Source: an uncultured Rhodobiaceae bacterium
GTDB taxonomy: Bacteria > Pseudomonadota > Alphaproteobacteria > RS24
Length of the DNA stretch: 5,025 nt
Assembly: GCA_913020275.1 (NCBI GenBank)
Contig: CAJWBV010000083.1
Coordinates: 1-5,025, forward strand
Reading direction: 5' to 3'
Positions 1-5,025 of this stretch are shown one piece after another; position 1 is the first letter of the stretch; each line of letters starts with the position of its first letter. The notes beneath the pieces were generated by a model that was not told the origin of the DNA, made no database searches, and saw only the letters and a list, made by a program, of their open reading frames with translations. Position numbers and translations under genes: made by a program.

Positions 1-1
1 T

Positions 2-181
2 GCTGTCGGCATTTCCGGCGCCATTCAGCATCTGGCCGGCATGAAGGATTCCAAAGTCATTGTTGCGATCAACAAGGATGAAGAGGCGCCGATTTTCCAG
101 GTGGCCGATTATGGCCTGGTTGCCGACCTTTTCACGGCTGTTCCGGAACTGGAAAGCGAATTGGAAAAAGCGGGCCTTTAG
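2..181 (+). CDS. etfA: Electron transfer flavoprotein alpha subunit, C-terminal end (5' part outside window)
   Basis: The reading frame is open from the window edge and ends at TAG 179-181, giving the last 59 residues. The segment contains the alpha-ETF signature: GISGAIQH (local residues 3-10), then AGMKDS and VIVAINKD (residues 19-26), then [10 protein letters not shown]. This is the FAD-binding C-terminal domain of ETF-alpha; in the family these residues cradle the FAD and define PROSITE-type pattern Gx-SG-x-xQHxxG...AIN. EtfA pairs with EtfB in the cytoplasm and passes electrons from acyl-CoA dehydrogenases to ETF:ubiquinone oxidoreductase. Only about a fifth of the expected length of roughly 310 residues is visible. 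The following hbd gene lies 45 bases downstream on the same strand with no clear terminator between, which fits co-transcription for fatty acid oxidation. Confidence 0.95.
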   Translation, partial: AVGISGAIQHLAGMKDSKVIVAINKDEEAPIFQVADYGLVADLFTAVPELESELEKAGL

Positions 182-210
182 AAAAGTCTCTAAAAAGGGC
201 GCGGCCCGCC

Positions 211-216
211 GAGGAG
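211..216 (+). promoter_or_regulatory. Ribosome-binding site of hbd
   Basis: GAGGAG lies 10 bases before the ATG at 227 and supports that start. Just upstream, 197-207 can form a small GC hairpin (GGGC-GCG-GCCC, 4 bp). It has no T-run after it, so it is not a convincing terminator between etfA and hbd. Confidence 0.6.
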
Positions 217-226
217 AATAAGAATT

Positions 227-1102
227 ATGGCGGACACCACCGTTGGTATTATCGGTGCCGGACAAATGGGCAGTGGCATTGCCCATGTCTTTGCGCTTTC
301 AGGATATCGCGTGCTGCTTAACGATGTCGCGCAAGACCGCATCGAAGCGGGTATTGCCACGATTTCGGGCAATTTGAACCGGCAATTGGCATCCGGCCGC
401 ATTGACGAAAGCGCCCGCGATGCCGCGCTTGAGCGCATTGTGCCCGCCGCCAGCCTCAACACCATGGCCGACACCGCGCTTGTCATCGAAGCGGCCAGCG
501 AAAACGAAGAGATTAAAACCGGCATTTTGAAGGAAGTCTGTGCGGTTTTATCGCCAGATGCGCTGATTGCCTCGAACACCTCCTCGATTTCCATAACCCG
601 GCTTGCCGCGGCAACCAGCCGGCCGGAAAAATTTATCGGCATGCATTTCATGAATCCGGTACCGGTGATGGAACTTGTCGAGATTATTCGCGGCATCGCC
701 ACCGATGATGAGACTTATGGCAAAGCCGTGGAGATTGTCGCCTCGCTGGGCAAAACCTCATGCGCGGCGGAAGACTTTCCGGCCTTTATCGTCAACCGCA
801 TTTTGTTGCCGATGATCAATGAAGCCGTTTACGCGCTTTACGAAGGTGTCGGCAATGTCGAGAGCATTGACAAGGCCATGCGAATGGGCGCCAATCACCG
901 TATGGGCCCTTTTGAACTTGCTGATTTTATCGGGCTGGATACGTGTCTTTCGATTATGCAGGTTTTATATGACGGGCTGGGCGACACCAAATACCGGCCC
1001 TGCCCGCTTTTGGTCAAATATGTCGAAGCCGGATGGCTTGGACGCAAGGCCGGTCGCGGCTTTTACGACTATTCCGGCGAAGCGCCAGTACCAACGCGTT
1101 AG
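227..1102 (+). CDS. hbd: 3-hydroxybutyryl-CoA dehydrogenase (NAD-dependent 3-hydroxyacyl-CoA dehydrogenase family)
   Basis: This 291-residue cytoplasmic enzyme interconverts 3-hydroxybutyryl-CoA and acetoacetyl-CoA in short-chain fatty acid or butyrate/polyhydroxybutyrate metabolism. The N-terminal Rossmann domain (about 1-185) starts with the dinucleotide motif GAGQMG at 10-15, and Asp33 at the end of the second strand suggests NAD preference. The family's catalytic set is present with the same spacing as in human SCHAD: Ser119 in SNTSS, His140 and Glu152 in the [15 protein letters not shown] segment, and Asn190 in FIVNR. The C-terminal helical domain (about 186-288) carries [12 protein letters not shown] and ends with the usual [14 protein letters not shown]. 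Length is normal for a stand-alone dehydrogenase with no fused enoyl-CoA hydratase. Placement just after etfA fits a shared role in beta-oxidation-type redox. The related names hbdA and paaH cannot be separated from sequence alone, so the exact chain length is inferred. Confidence 0.93.
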   Translation: MADTTVGIIGAGQMGSGIAHVFALSGYRVLLNDVAQDRIEAGIATISGNLNRQLASGRIDESARDAALERIVPAASLNTMADTALVIEAASENEEIKTGILKEVCAVLSPDALIASNTSSISITRLAAATSRPEKFIGMHFMNPVPVMELVEIIRGIATDDETYGKAVEIVASLGKTSCAAEDFPAFIVNRILLPMINEAVYALYEGVGNVESIDKAMRMGANHRMGPFELADFIGLDTCLSIMQVLYDGLGDTKYRPCPLLVKYVEAGWLGRKAGRGFYDYSGEAPVPTR

Positions 1103-1135
1103 GGCCGACGCGCTAGTCCGCGGCCTCAATTTTTT
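1103..1135 (+). terminator. Possible rho-independent terminator after hbd
   Basis: An imperfect GC stem, GGCCG(a)CG at 1103-1110 against CGCGGCC at 1119-1125, starts directly after the hbd stop. It has an eight-base loop and one bulged A. A four-base gap leads to six Ts at 1130-1135, so the shape is right for + strand transcription. The stem overlaps the last codons of the opposing tlpA gene, and the T-run is also that gene's Lys-Ile codons, so the arrangement could be chance. On the minus strand there is no T-run after the stem. Confidence 0.33.
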
Positions 1136-1736
1136 CCAATTCCGCGTCCAAAAGTGCATGCACGGCAGGGCTGTTCCACTCGGCTTCACCGGCCAGCCTG
1201 CCAATTTCGCGGCCGCTTGCATCCAGCACAAGAGTTGTTGGCAGACCGATAAGCCCGACCGCACGCGCCGAGGCATAACTTGGATCATGGGCCTGCGTCA
1301 GATGCTCCACCTTCAAATCAGCCAGGAATTTTCTGGGCTTATCGGCCGATCCGCGATCCAGCGCCACCGCCAGAACGCGCAAAGGCGCGTTTGCATAACG
1401 TGCCTGCAACGCATCGAATAGCGGCATTTCGCGACGGCACGGCGCGCACCATGTCGCCCAGAAATTGACCACCACCACCTCGCCCTTAAAGCGCGCAAGG
1501 CCGACTTTTTCCACCTCTCCGGACGGCAGCAAAAGGTCAAAAGATATGTCGGGCACAGTACGCGGCGGGGAAAATTGCACGAAATTTTCCAACTCTTCTT
1601 CATGGGGCTGGCTTTGCGCATCACTGGGCGGCTTGCCTTTGTCACCCCCGTTCAGGTATAGGGTCAAAGACACGGTGGCAAGAACACCGAGCAAAACACT
1701 GGCAATGAGCGCGGCGTGGCGAAATGAGAACTGCAT
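1113..1736 (-). CDS. tlpA: TlpA-like membrane-anchored periplasmic thiol:disulfide oxidoreductase
   Basis: This 207-residue protein has a short N-terminal cytoplasmic tail and one hydrophobic segment (about 8-28) that should anchor it in the inner membrane. A polar linker rich in Pro, Gln and Glu follows (about 30-58), then a thioredoxin-fold domain (about 60-200). The redox motif is WCAPC (Cys97 and Cys100) within VVVNFWATWCAPCRREMP, and the cis-proline loop is GLPTT with Pro166. No lipobox or cleavable signal is evident, so a signal anchor is more likely. In alphaproteobacteria, TlpA is known as a periplasmic reductant needed for cytochrome aa3 maturation, acting on the copper chaperone Sco and on CoxB. 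That role is inferred here; a CcmG-like or general reductase is the alternative. The start is supported by AGGAGG four bases upstream (1741-1746, minus strand). The gene converges with hbd (10-base gap) and diverges from argH (25-base gap). Confidence 0.9.
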   Translation of the reverse strand: MQFSFRHAALIASVLLGVLATVSLTLYLNGGDKGKPPSDAQSQPHEEELENFVQFSPPRTVPDISFDLLLPSGEVEKVGLARFKGEVVVVNFWATWCAPCRREMPLFDALQARYANAPLRVLAVALDRGSADKPRKFLADLKVEHLTQAHDPSYASARAVGLIGLPTTLVLDASGREIGRLAGEAEWNSPAVHALLDAELEKIEAAD

Positions 1737-1761
1737 CGTGCCTCCTGCTTTGGAGAGTTAA
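1737..1761. promoter_or_regulatory. 25-base divergent spacer between tlpA and argH holding both ribosome-binding sites
   Basis: Read on the minus strand, AGGAGG (1741-1746) precedes the tlpA ATG by four bases. Read on the plus strand, GGAGAG (1752-1757) precedes the argH ATG by four bases. The spacer is almost filled by these two sites, so there is no room for a full promoter in either direction. Promoters for each gene must lie inside the start of the other gene. I found no convincing -35/-10 pair by eye. Confidence 0.6.
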
Positions 1762-3147
1762 ATGAGCAATCGCATGTGGGGCGGCAGATTTGGCGGCAGC
1801 CCTGACGACATAATGGAAGAAATAAACGCATCCATCGGATTTGACCAGAGGCTGTTTGCCCAGGACATTCGCGGGTCGCGCGCGCATTGCGAAATGCTGG
1901 CGGCGCAAGGCATTATTTCCGGCGAAGACGCCGCCGCAATTCTCGGCGCGCTGACGCAGATTGAAGCGGAGATTGAAGCCGGTGAATTTTCCTTTTCACG
2001 GGCACTGGAAGACATTCATCTGAATATTGAAGCGCGGCTGACCGATATAATCGGGCCTGCCGCCGGGCGGTTGCATACGGCGCGTTCGCGCAATGATCAG
2101 GTGGCGACCGATTTCCGGCTGTTCGTGCGTGACAGCCTTGACCATCTCACCGCCCAGACCACTGCGCTCATGAGCGTACTAGCCGAACAGGCTGAAACCC
2201 ATGCGGCCCTGATTATGCCCGGCTTCACGCATTTACAGACGGCACAACCGGTCACCTACGGCCATCATCTTCTGGCCTATATCGAAATGTTGTCGCGCGA
2301 CCGCGGCAGATTTGCCGATGCGCGCGCGCGACTGAACCAGTCGCCGCTGGGCGCGGCGGCCTTGGCCGGCACATCATTTCCGATCGACCGTCACGCCACG
2401 GCCAGCGCACTGGGGTTCGACGCGCCAACAGCAAACTCCATTGACAGCGTTTCGGCGCGCGATTTTGCGTTGGAAGCCCTGTCTGCCATGTCGATTTGCG
2501 CCACGCATCTGTCGCGGCTGGCCGAAGAAATTGTGATTTTCGCCTCACCGGATTTCGGCTTTCTGGAACTGCCGGATGCGTTTTCGACCGGTTCGTCCAT
2601 CATGCCGCAAAAACGCAATCCGGATGCAGCAGAGCTGGTGCGCGCCAAGAGTGGGCGCATTATCGGAGCGCTGACCGGCCTTTTCGTCGTGATGAAAGGG
2701 CTGCCGCTGGCCTATTCCAAAGACATGCAGGAAGACAAGGAAGGCGTGTTCAACGCCCTCGACAGCCTGTCCTTATGTCTGGCGGCCATGACCGGCATGA
2801 TGGAAAAGCTGACGCCGGTGCCCGAGCGCATGCTGGCCGCCGCCGGCAAGGGATTTTCCACGGCGACAGATTTGGCCGACTGGTTGGTGCGCAAAGCCGA
2901 CGTGCCGTTTCGCGATGCCCATCACATCACCGGCGCGCTGGTGGCACTGGCGGAAAAAAACGGTTGCGATTTGGCGGATTTGACACTTGCAGACATGCAA
3001 AATGTCGATGCGCGGATTACCGATGATGTTTTTTCCGTGCTAAGTGTGGAAAATTCGGTTGCCAGTCGCACGAGCTTTGGCGGCACAGCACCGGAAAATG
3101 TTCGCGCCGCGGCGCAAAGCTGGCGCGCGGCGCTGAAAGATGTTTGA
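1762..3147 (+). CDS. argH: Argininosuccinate lyase
   Basis: This 461-residue cytoplasmic homotetrameric enzyme splits argininosuccinate into arginine and fumarate, the last step of arginine synthesis. The start MWGGRF (5-10) is the family hallmark. The substrate-binding stretch HTARSRNDQ spans 105-113. [16 protein letters not shown] (from 154) carries His157, and the fumarate lyase signature [12 protein letters not shown] (277-288) carries Ser278 plus Lys284 and Asn286. His157 and Ser278 have the same 121-residue spacing as the catalytic His162 and Ser283 of duck delta-2 crystallin. The late region KDMQEDKEG is also typical. Length matches the usual 455-470 residues and nothing is missing. 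It is followed closely by the small lipoprotein gene (32-base gap) and lysA, with no terminator visible, so it probably heads an argH-lptM-lysA operon. The start is fixed by GGAGAG at 1752-1757 and by MWGGRF near the N-terminus. Confidence 0.97.
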   Translation: MSNRMWGGRFGGSPDDIMEEINASIGFDQRLFAQDIRGSRAHCEMLAAQGIISGEDAAAILGALTQIEAEIEAGEFSFSRALEDIHLNIEARLTDIIGPAAGRLHTARSRNDQVATDFRLFVRDSLDHLTAQTTALMSVLAEQAETHAALIMPGFTHLQTAQPVTYGHHLLAYIEMLSRDRGRFADARARLNQSPLGAAALAGTSFPIDRHATASALGFDAPTANSIDSVSARDFALEALSAMSICATHLSRLAEEIVIFASPDFGFLELPDAFSTGSSIMPQKRNPDAAELVRAKSGRIIGALTGLFVVMKGLPLAYSKDMQEDKEGVFNALDSLSLCLAAMTGMMEKLTPVPERMLAAAGKGFSTATDLADWLVRKADVPFRDAHHITGALVALAEKNGCDLADLTLADMQNVDARITDDVFSVLSVENSVASRTSFGGTAPENVRAAAQSWRAALKDV

Positions 3148-3168
3148 TAAGTGTTGGTAAACAACATC

Positions 3169-3173
3169 GGGGA
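3169..3173 (+). promoter_or_regulatory. Ribosome-binding site deciding the start of the small lipoprotein gene
   Basis: GGGGA lies three bases before the ATG at 3177 and six bases before the in-frame ATG at 3180. Normal spacing favours 3180, and the next ATG at 3186 is twelve bases away. The choice changes the protein by only one to three residues and leaves the lipobox intact. Confidence 0.45.
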
Positions 3174-3179
3174 CGCATG

Positions 3180-3287
3180 ATGAAGATGATAAATTTGCTA
3201 TTGCTGGCGACCTTGGTGCTTGCGGCACCGCTTTCGGCATGCGGCAAACGCGGAACACTGGTTCTGCCACCGGCTCAGACCGATTAG
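3180..3287 (+). CDS. lptM: Very small LptM/YifL-type lipoprotein
   Basis: This 35-codon gene fills the gap between argH and lysA. The product begins with Met-Lys and a hydrophobic run rich in Leu and Ala (residues 4-17). The lipobox LSAC (18-21) follows, so Cys21 should be lipidated and the signal peptide removed, leaving a mature peptide of only 15 residues. That peptide begins CGKRGTLVLPP, matching the conserved CGxKGxLxxPP-type start of E. coli YifL (CGLKGPLYFPP), now called LptM. E. coli LptM is an outer-membrane lipoprotein that helps maturation of the LptD-LptE lipopolysaccharide translocon. Gly at position +2 after Cys does not suggest inner-membrane retention. The gene next to lysA fits the family's habit of sitting beside lysine-pathway genes (yifL is next to dapF in E. 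coli). The lipoprotein call is firm; the LptM role is inferred from motif and context. An alternative start is ATG 3177. Confidence 0.82.
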   Translation: MKMINLLLLATLVLAAPLSACGKRGTLVLPPAQTD

Positions 3288-3293
3288 GCCATT

Positions 3294-3297
3294 AGGA
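3294..3297 (+). promoter_or_regulatory. Ribosome-binding site of lysA
   Basis: AGGA lies seven bases before the ATG at 3305. A second ATG at 3301 is in another frame and stops after five codons (TGA 3316-3318), so 3305 is the real start. Confidence 0.55.
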
Positions 3298-3304
3298 TAA
3301 ATGC

Positions 3305-4591
3305 ATGGATCATTTTGAGTATCGCGACGGCGTTCTGTACGCCGAAGACGTAAATCTTGTCGATCTGGCCGAAACCGTGGGCACGCCGTTTTACTGCTAC
3401 TCCACGGCCACGCTGCGCCACCATTATGGTGTGTTGCACAATGCGTGTGCGAAAGCCGGGCTGAACGACACGCTGATCTGCTATTCGGTCAAAGCCAATT
3501 CAAATATTGGCGTGATTGCGACGCTGGCGCGCCTCGGCGCGGGCGCGGATATCGTCTCACTGGGCGAATTGCAGCGCGCGATGGCGGCAGGGATTGTGCC
3601 GGAAAAAATTGTGTTTTCAGGTGTCGGCAAAACCGATGATGAAATGGCAGCCGGGCTCGAAGCCGGTATCCGGCAGTTCAATGTCGAAAGCCTTGCCGAG
3701 CTTGACCAGCTTGCCGCGGTTGCAAACCGGCTGGGCAAAACCGCTCAAGTGGCACTCAGGGTCAATCCGGATGTCGATGCGGGCACGCATGAAAAAATTT
3801 CCACCGGCAAGGCCGAAAACAAATTCGGTATTGCCTGGGAAGATGCCGAGGCCGCTTACGCTCATGCGGCTGGGCTGGCCGGTCTTGAACCATGCGCGAT
3901 TGACATTCACATTGGCAGTCAGATCACGGATCTTGGCCCTTTCAGAACTGCATTTGAAAAAACTGCCGATCTGCTGGCGCGCCTGCGCGCCAAAGATTTG
4001 ACCATCACCCGGCTTGATTTGGGCGGTGGGCTGGGCGTGCCCTATCAGCGCAATAATGAAACCCCGCCCGACCCGCTGGCTTATGCGCGCCTGATTGCTG
4101 AAAATTTCGCCGATAGCGGCTGCCAGATCATTTTGGAACCGGGTCGGCTCATTGCCGCCAATGCCGGTATTTTGGTCACCCGCGTCATCCGCACCAAACA
4201 GGGTCAGGCCAAAAATTTCATGATTGTTGATGCCGCCATGACCGAATTGGTGCGCCCGACCCTTTATGGCGCCCATCATGATATCGGCCTTGTACGCCAG
4301 CGAGATGAGAAACTGCTGGCATGGGATGTTGTCGGACCGGTGTGCGAAAGCGGCGACTTTTTGGGGCTGGCGCGCGAACTGCCCGAATTGGACCCCGGCG
4401 CGTTGCTGGCGGTGTTCTCGGCCGGTGCCTATGGCGCGGTGCTTGGCTCCAGCTATAACACACGCCCCGCCGCGCCTGAGGTTCTGGTCGACGGCGCGAC
4501 CCATGATGTGGTGCGCCGCCGCCCCAGCTATGCGGACATGCTGGCCGGCGAGAAAATCCCCGATTGGCTCAATTCACAAGACGGCCAATAA
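3305..4591 (+). CDS. lysA: Diaminopimelate decarboxylase
   Basis: This 428-residue PLP enzyme decarboxylates meso-diaminopimelate to L-lysine, the last step of lysine synthesis, in the cytoplasm. It has the fold type III layout: a beta/alpha barrel (about 30-290) followed by a C-terminal beta domain. Lys63 in CYSVKANSN should form the Schiff base with PLP. HIGSQ (His202), the phosphate-binding glycine loop GGGLG (240-244) and EPGR (278-281) are in place. The beta domain supplies CESGD (347-351), whose Cys347 and Glu348 belong to the active site of the partner subunit. GAYGAV (374-379) and SSYNTRP (382-388) are also intact, and these separate LysA from ornithine/arginine decarboxylases of the same fold. 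Length is typical. It starts 17 bases after the LptM-like gene, so co-transcription with it and argH is likely. No lysine riboswitch is possible in so short a leader. Confidence 0.97.
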   Translation: MDHFEYRDGVLYAEDVNLVDLAETVGTPFYCYSTATLRHHYGVLHNACAKAGLNDTLICYSVKANSNIGVIATLARLGAGADIVSLGELQRAMAAGIVPEKIVFSGVGKTDDEMAAGLEAGIRQFNVESLAELDQLAAVANRLGKTAQVALRVNPDVDAGTHEKISTGKAENKFGIAWEDAEAAYAHAAGLAGLEPCAIDIHIGSQITDLGPFRTAFEKTADLLARLRAKDLTITRLDLGGGLGVPYQRNNETPPDPLAYARLIAENFADSGCQIILEPGRLIAANAGILVTRVIRTKQGQAKNFMIVDAAMTELVRPTLYGAHHDIGLVRQRDEKLLAWDVVGPVCESGDFLGLARELPELDPGALLAVFSAGAYGAVLGSSYNTRPAAPEVLVDGATHDVVRRRPSYADMLAGEKIPDWLNSQDGQ

Positions 4592-4684
4592 AAACCCAGA
4601 AAAAGGGCTGAAAAAGCAGGCGAAAGCAAGGTGCACGCAACTCTTTTTTCTGCCAAAATAGCCTCATGATATGAGGGTGTAGCG
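4592..4684 (+). other. Gap between lysA and ftsE
   Basis: These 93 bases are A-rich at the left and contain a six-T run (4644-4649) with no strong stem before it, so I see no convincing terminator. The right end holds a short inverted repeat over the ftsE ribosome-binding site. The gap is longer than others in the cluster and could hold a promoter for ftsE, but no clear -35/-10 pair is visible by eye. Confidence 0.4.
4662..4676 (+). promoter_or_regulatory. Inverted repeat covering the ftsE ribosome-binding site
   Basis: CCTCAT (4662-4667) and ATGAGG (4671-4676) are perfect inverted repeats around a three-base GAT loop. The right arm contains GAGG (4673-4676), the probable Shine-Dalgarno site, eight bases before the ftsE ATG at 4685. 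In RNA this six-pair hairpin would hide the ribosome-binding site; as DNA it could be a protein-binding palindrome. Function is inferred only from the position and symmetry. Confidence 0.4.
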
Positions 4685-5025
4685 ATGATCCGGTTGCAAA
4701 ATGTCTCCCTGAATTATGATGGTGGGCCAAACATTCTGGATAATATTGATCTGACACTGGATGAAGGCTCGTTTCATTTTCTGACCGGCCCGTCCGGTGC
4801 CGGTAAGACGTCTTTGTTGAAGCTCATATTTCTGGCGCACCGGCCGAGTGTCGGCCAGCTCGACCTGTTCGGGCAGAATGTGAGCAAATTGTCGCGCGCC
4901 CAACTTGCCATGATGCGCCGTCAGATCGGCGTGGTGTTTCAGGATTTCCGGCTGATCGACCACCTCACCGTCTATCAAAATGTGACCCTGCCCTTGCGCA
5001 TTGCCGGCAAGCGCGAAGCCGCCTA
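4685..5025 (+). CDS. ftsE: Cell division ATP-binding protein FtsE, N-terminal part (3' part outside window)
   Basis: The frame is open from ATG 4685 to the window edge, giving 113 residues, about half of the usual 220-240. It is an ABC ATPase: the A-loop Tyr11 lies in MIRLQNVSLNYDGG, Walker A is GPSGAGKT (35-42), and the Q-loop Gln86 lies in IGVVFQDFRLIDHLTVYQNV. The start MIRxxxVSxxY, FLTGPSGAGK, LLKLI, RRQIG and TVYxNVxxPLxIAG all match E. coli FtsE closely. This favours FtsE over LolD or amino-acid transporter ATPases. FtsE works with the membrane protein FtsX at the inner face of the membrane to drive septal peptidoglycan hydrolase activation during division. Walker B, the signature motif and the H-loop are outside the window, as is ftsX, which normally follows. 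The start is supported by GAGG (4673-4676). It follows lysA in the same direction and may have its own promoter. Confidence 0.93.
   Translation, partial: MIRLQNVSLNYDGGPNILDNIDLTLDEGSFHFLTGPSGAGKTSLLKLIFLAHRPSVGQLDLFGQNVSKLSRAQLAMMRRQIGVVFQDFRLIDHLTVYQNVTLPLRIAGKREAA

Noticed and set aside
190..702. A 170-codon open frame on the minus strand across the start of hbd.
   Set aside because: It is a Ser/Ala/Met-rich shadow of the hbd coding strand with no known motif and no ribosome-binding signal that I can see.
1639..1662. Possible argH promoter inside tlpA: TTGTCA (1639-1644) and TATAGG (1657-1662).
   Set aside because: The spacing is only 12 bases, far from the usual 16-18, and the -10 match is poor.
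2496..3026. A 176-codon plus-strand frame inside argH in another phase.
   Set aside because: The Arg/Gly/Ala-rich composition is typical of an out-of-phase reading of a GC-rich gene, and argH is intact across it, so it is not a frameshifted fragment.
3139..3168. Inverted repeat GATGTT...AACATC, and an inner TGTTG-GTAAA-CAACA stem (3152-3166), at the argH-lptM junction.
   Set aside because: The stems are short and AT-rich, with no T-run after them. They could slow translation or decay but look like chance.
3617..4504. A 295-codon open frame on the minus strand inside lysA.
   Set aside because: It lies fully antisense to a complete, well-conserved lysA. Its predicted protein shows no recognisable domain, and long antisense frames are expected opposite GC-biased codons.
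4592..4650. Possible terminator after lysA ending in the six-T run at 4644-4649.
   Set aside because: I could find only three- or four-pair stems before the T-run, which is too weak to support the call.
1..5025. Search for a mobile element, defence system, CRISPR array, toxin-antitoxin pair or tRNA.
   Set aside because: All sizeable segments are filled by recognisable housekeeping genes of similar composition, and gaps are 10-93 bases long with no repeats, tRNA-like folds or transposase remnants seen.

Overview
The window looks like an ordinary chromosomal stretch of an alphaproteobacterium. The reasons are the composition (moderately GC-rich, with GC-rich third codon positions), the style of the proteins (ArgH, a TlpA-type thioredoxin, FtsE) and the gene neighbourhood. 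As I recall it, tlpA divergent from argH, followed by a tiny lipoprotein and lysA, is typical of Rhizobiales-like genomes, and etfA followed by 3-hydroxybutyryl-CoA dehydrogenase is common in the class. I cannot name a genus. I see no insertion sequence, phage gene, tRNA, rRNA or CRISPR array.

Layout from left to right. Positions 2-181 hold the last 59 codons of etfA (electron transfer flavoprotein alpha subunit). After 45 bases comes a complete hbd gene (227-1102, 3-hydroxybutyryl-CoA dehydrogenase); the two form a small fatty acid/polyhydroxybutyrate redox unit. hbd ends 10 bases from the end of tlpA, which runs on the opposite strand (1113-1736, a membrane-anchored periplasmic thioredoxin). 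The start codons of tlpA and argH face away from each other across only 25 bases. argH (1762-3147, argininosuccinate lyase), a very small lipoprotein gene of the LptM/YifL type (3180-3287) and lysA (3305-4591, diaminopimelate decarboxylase) run rightward with short gaps and no terminator, so they are probably one transcription unit. A 93-base gap then leads to the start of ftsE (4685 to the window end, cut off), the ATPase of the FtsEX cell-division complex.

Functionally, the rightward cluster joins the last step of arginine synthesis, the last step of lysine synthesis and envelope functions (LptM-like lipoprotein, FtsE). The leftward tlpA supplies periplasmic reducing power, probably for cytochrome oxidase copper-site assembly. 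I found no clear new system. The points most worth a second look are the miniature LptM-like gene, which is easily missed because of its size; a hairpin covering the ftsE ribosome-binding site; and the very tight junctions around tlpA.
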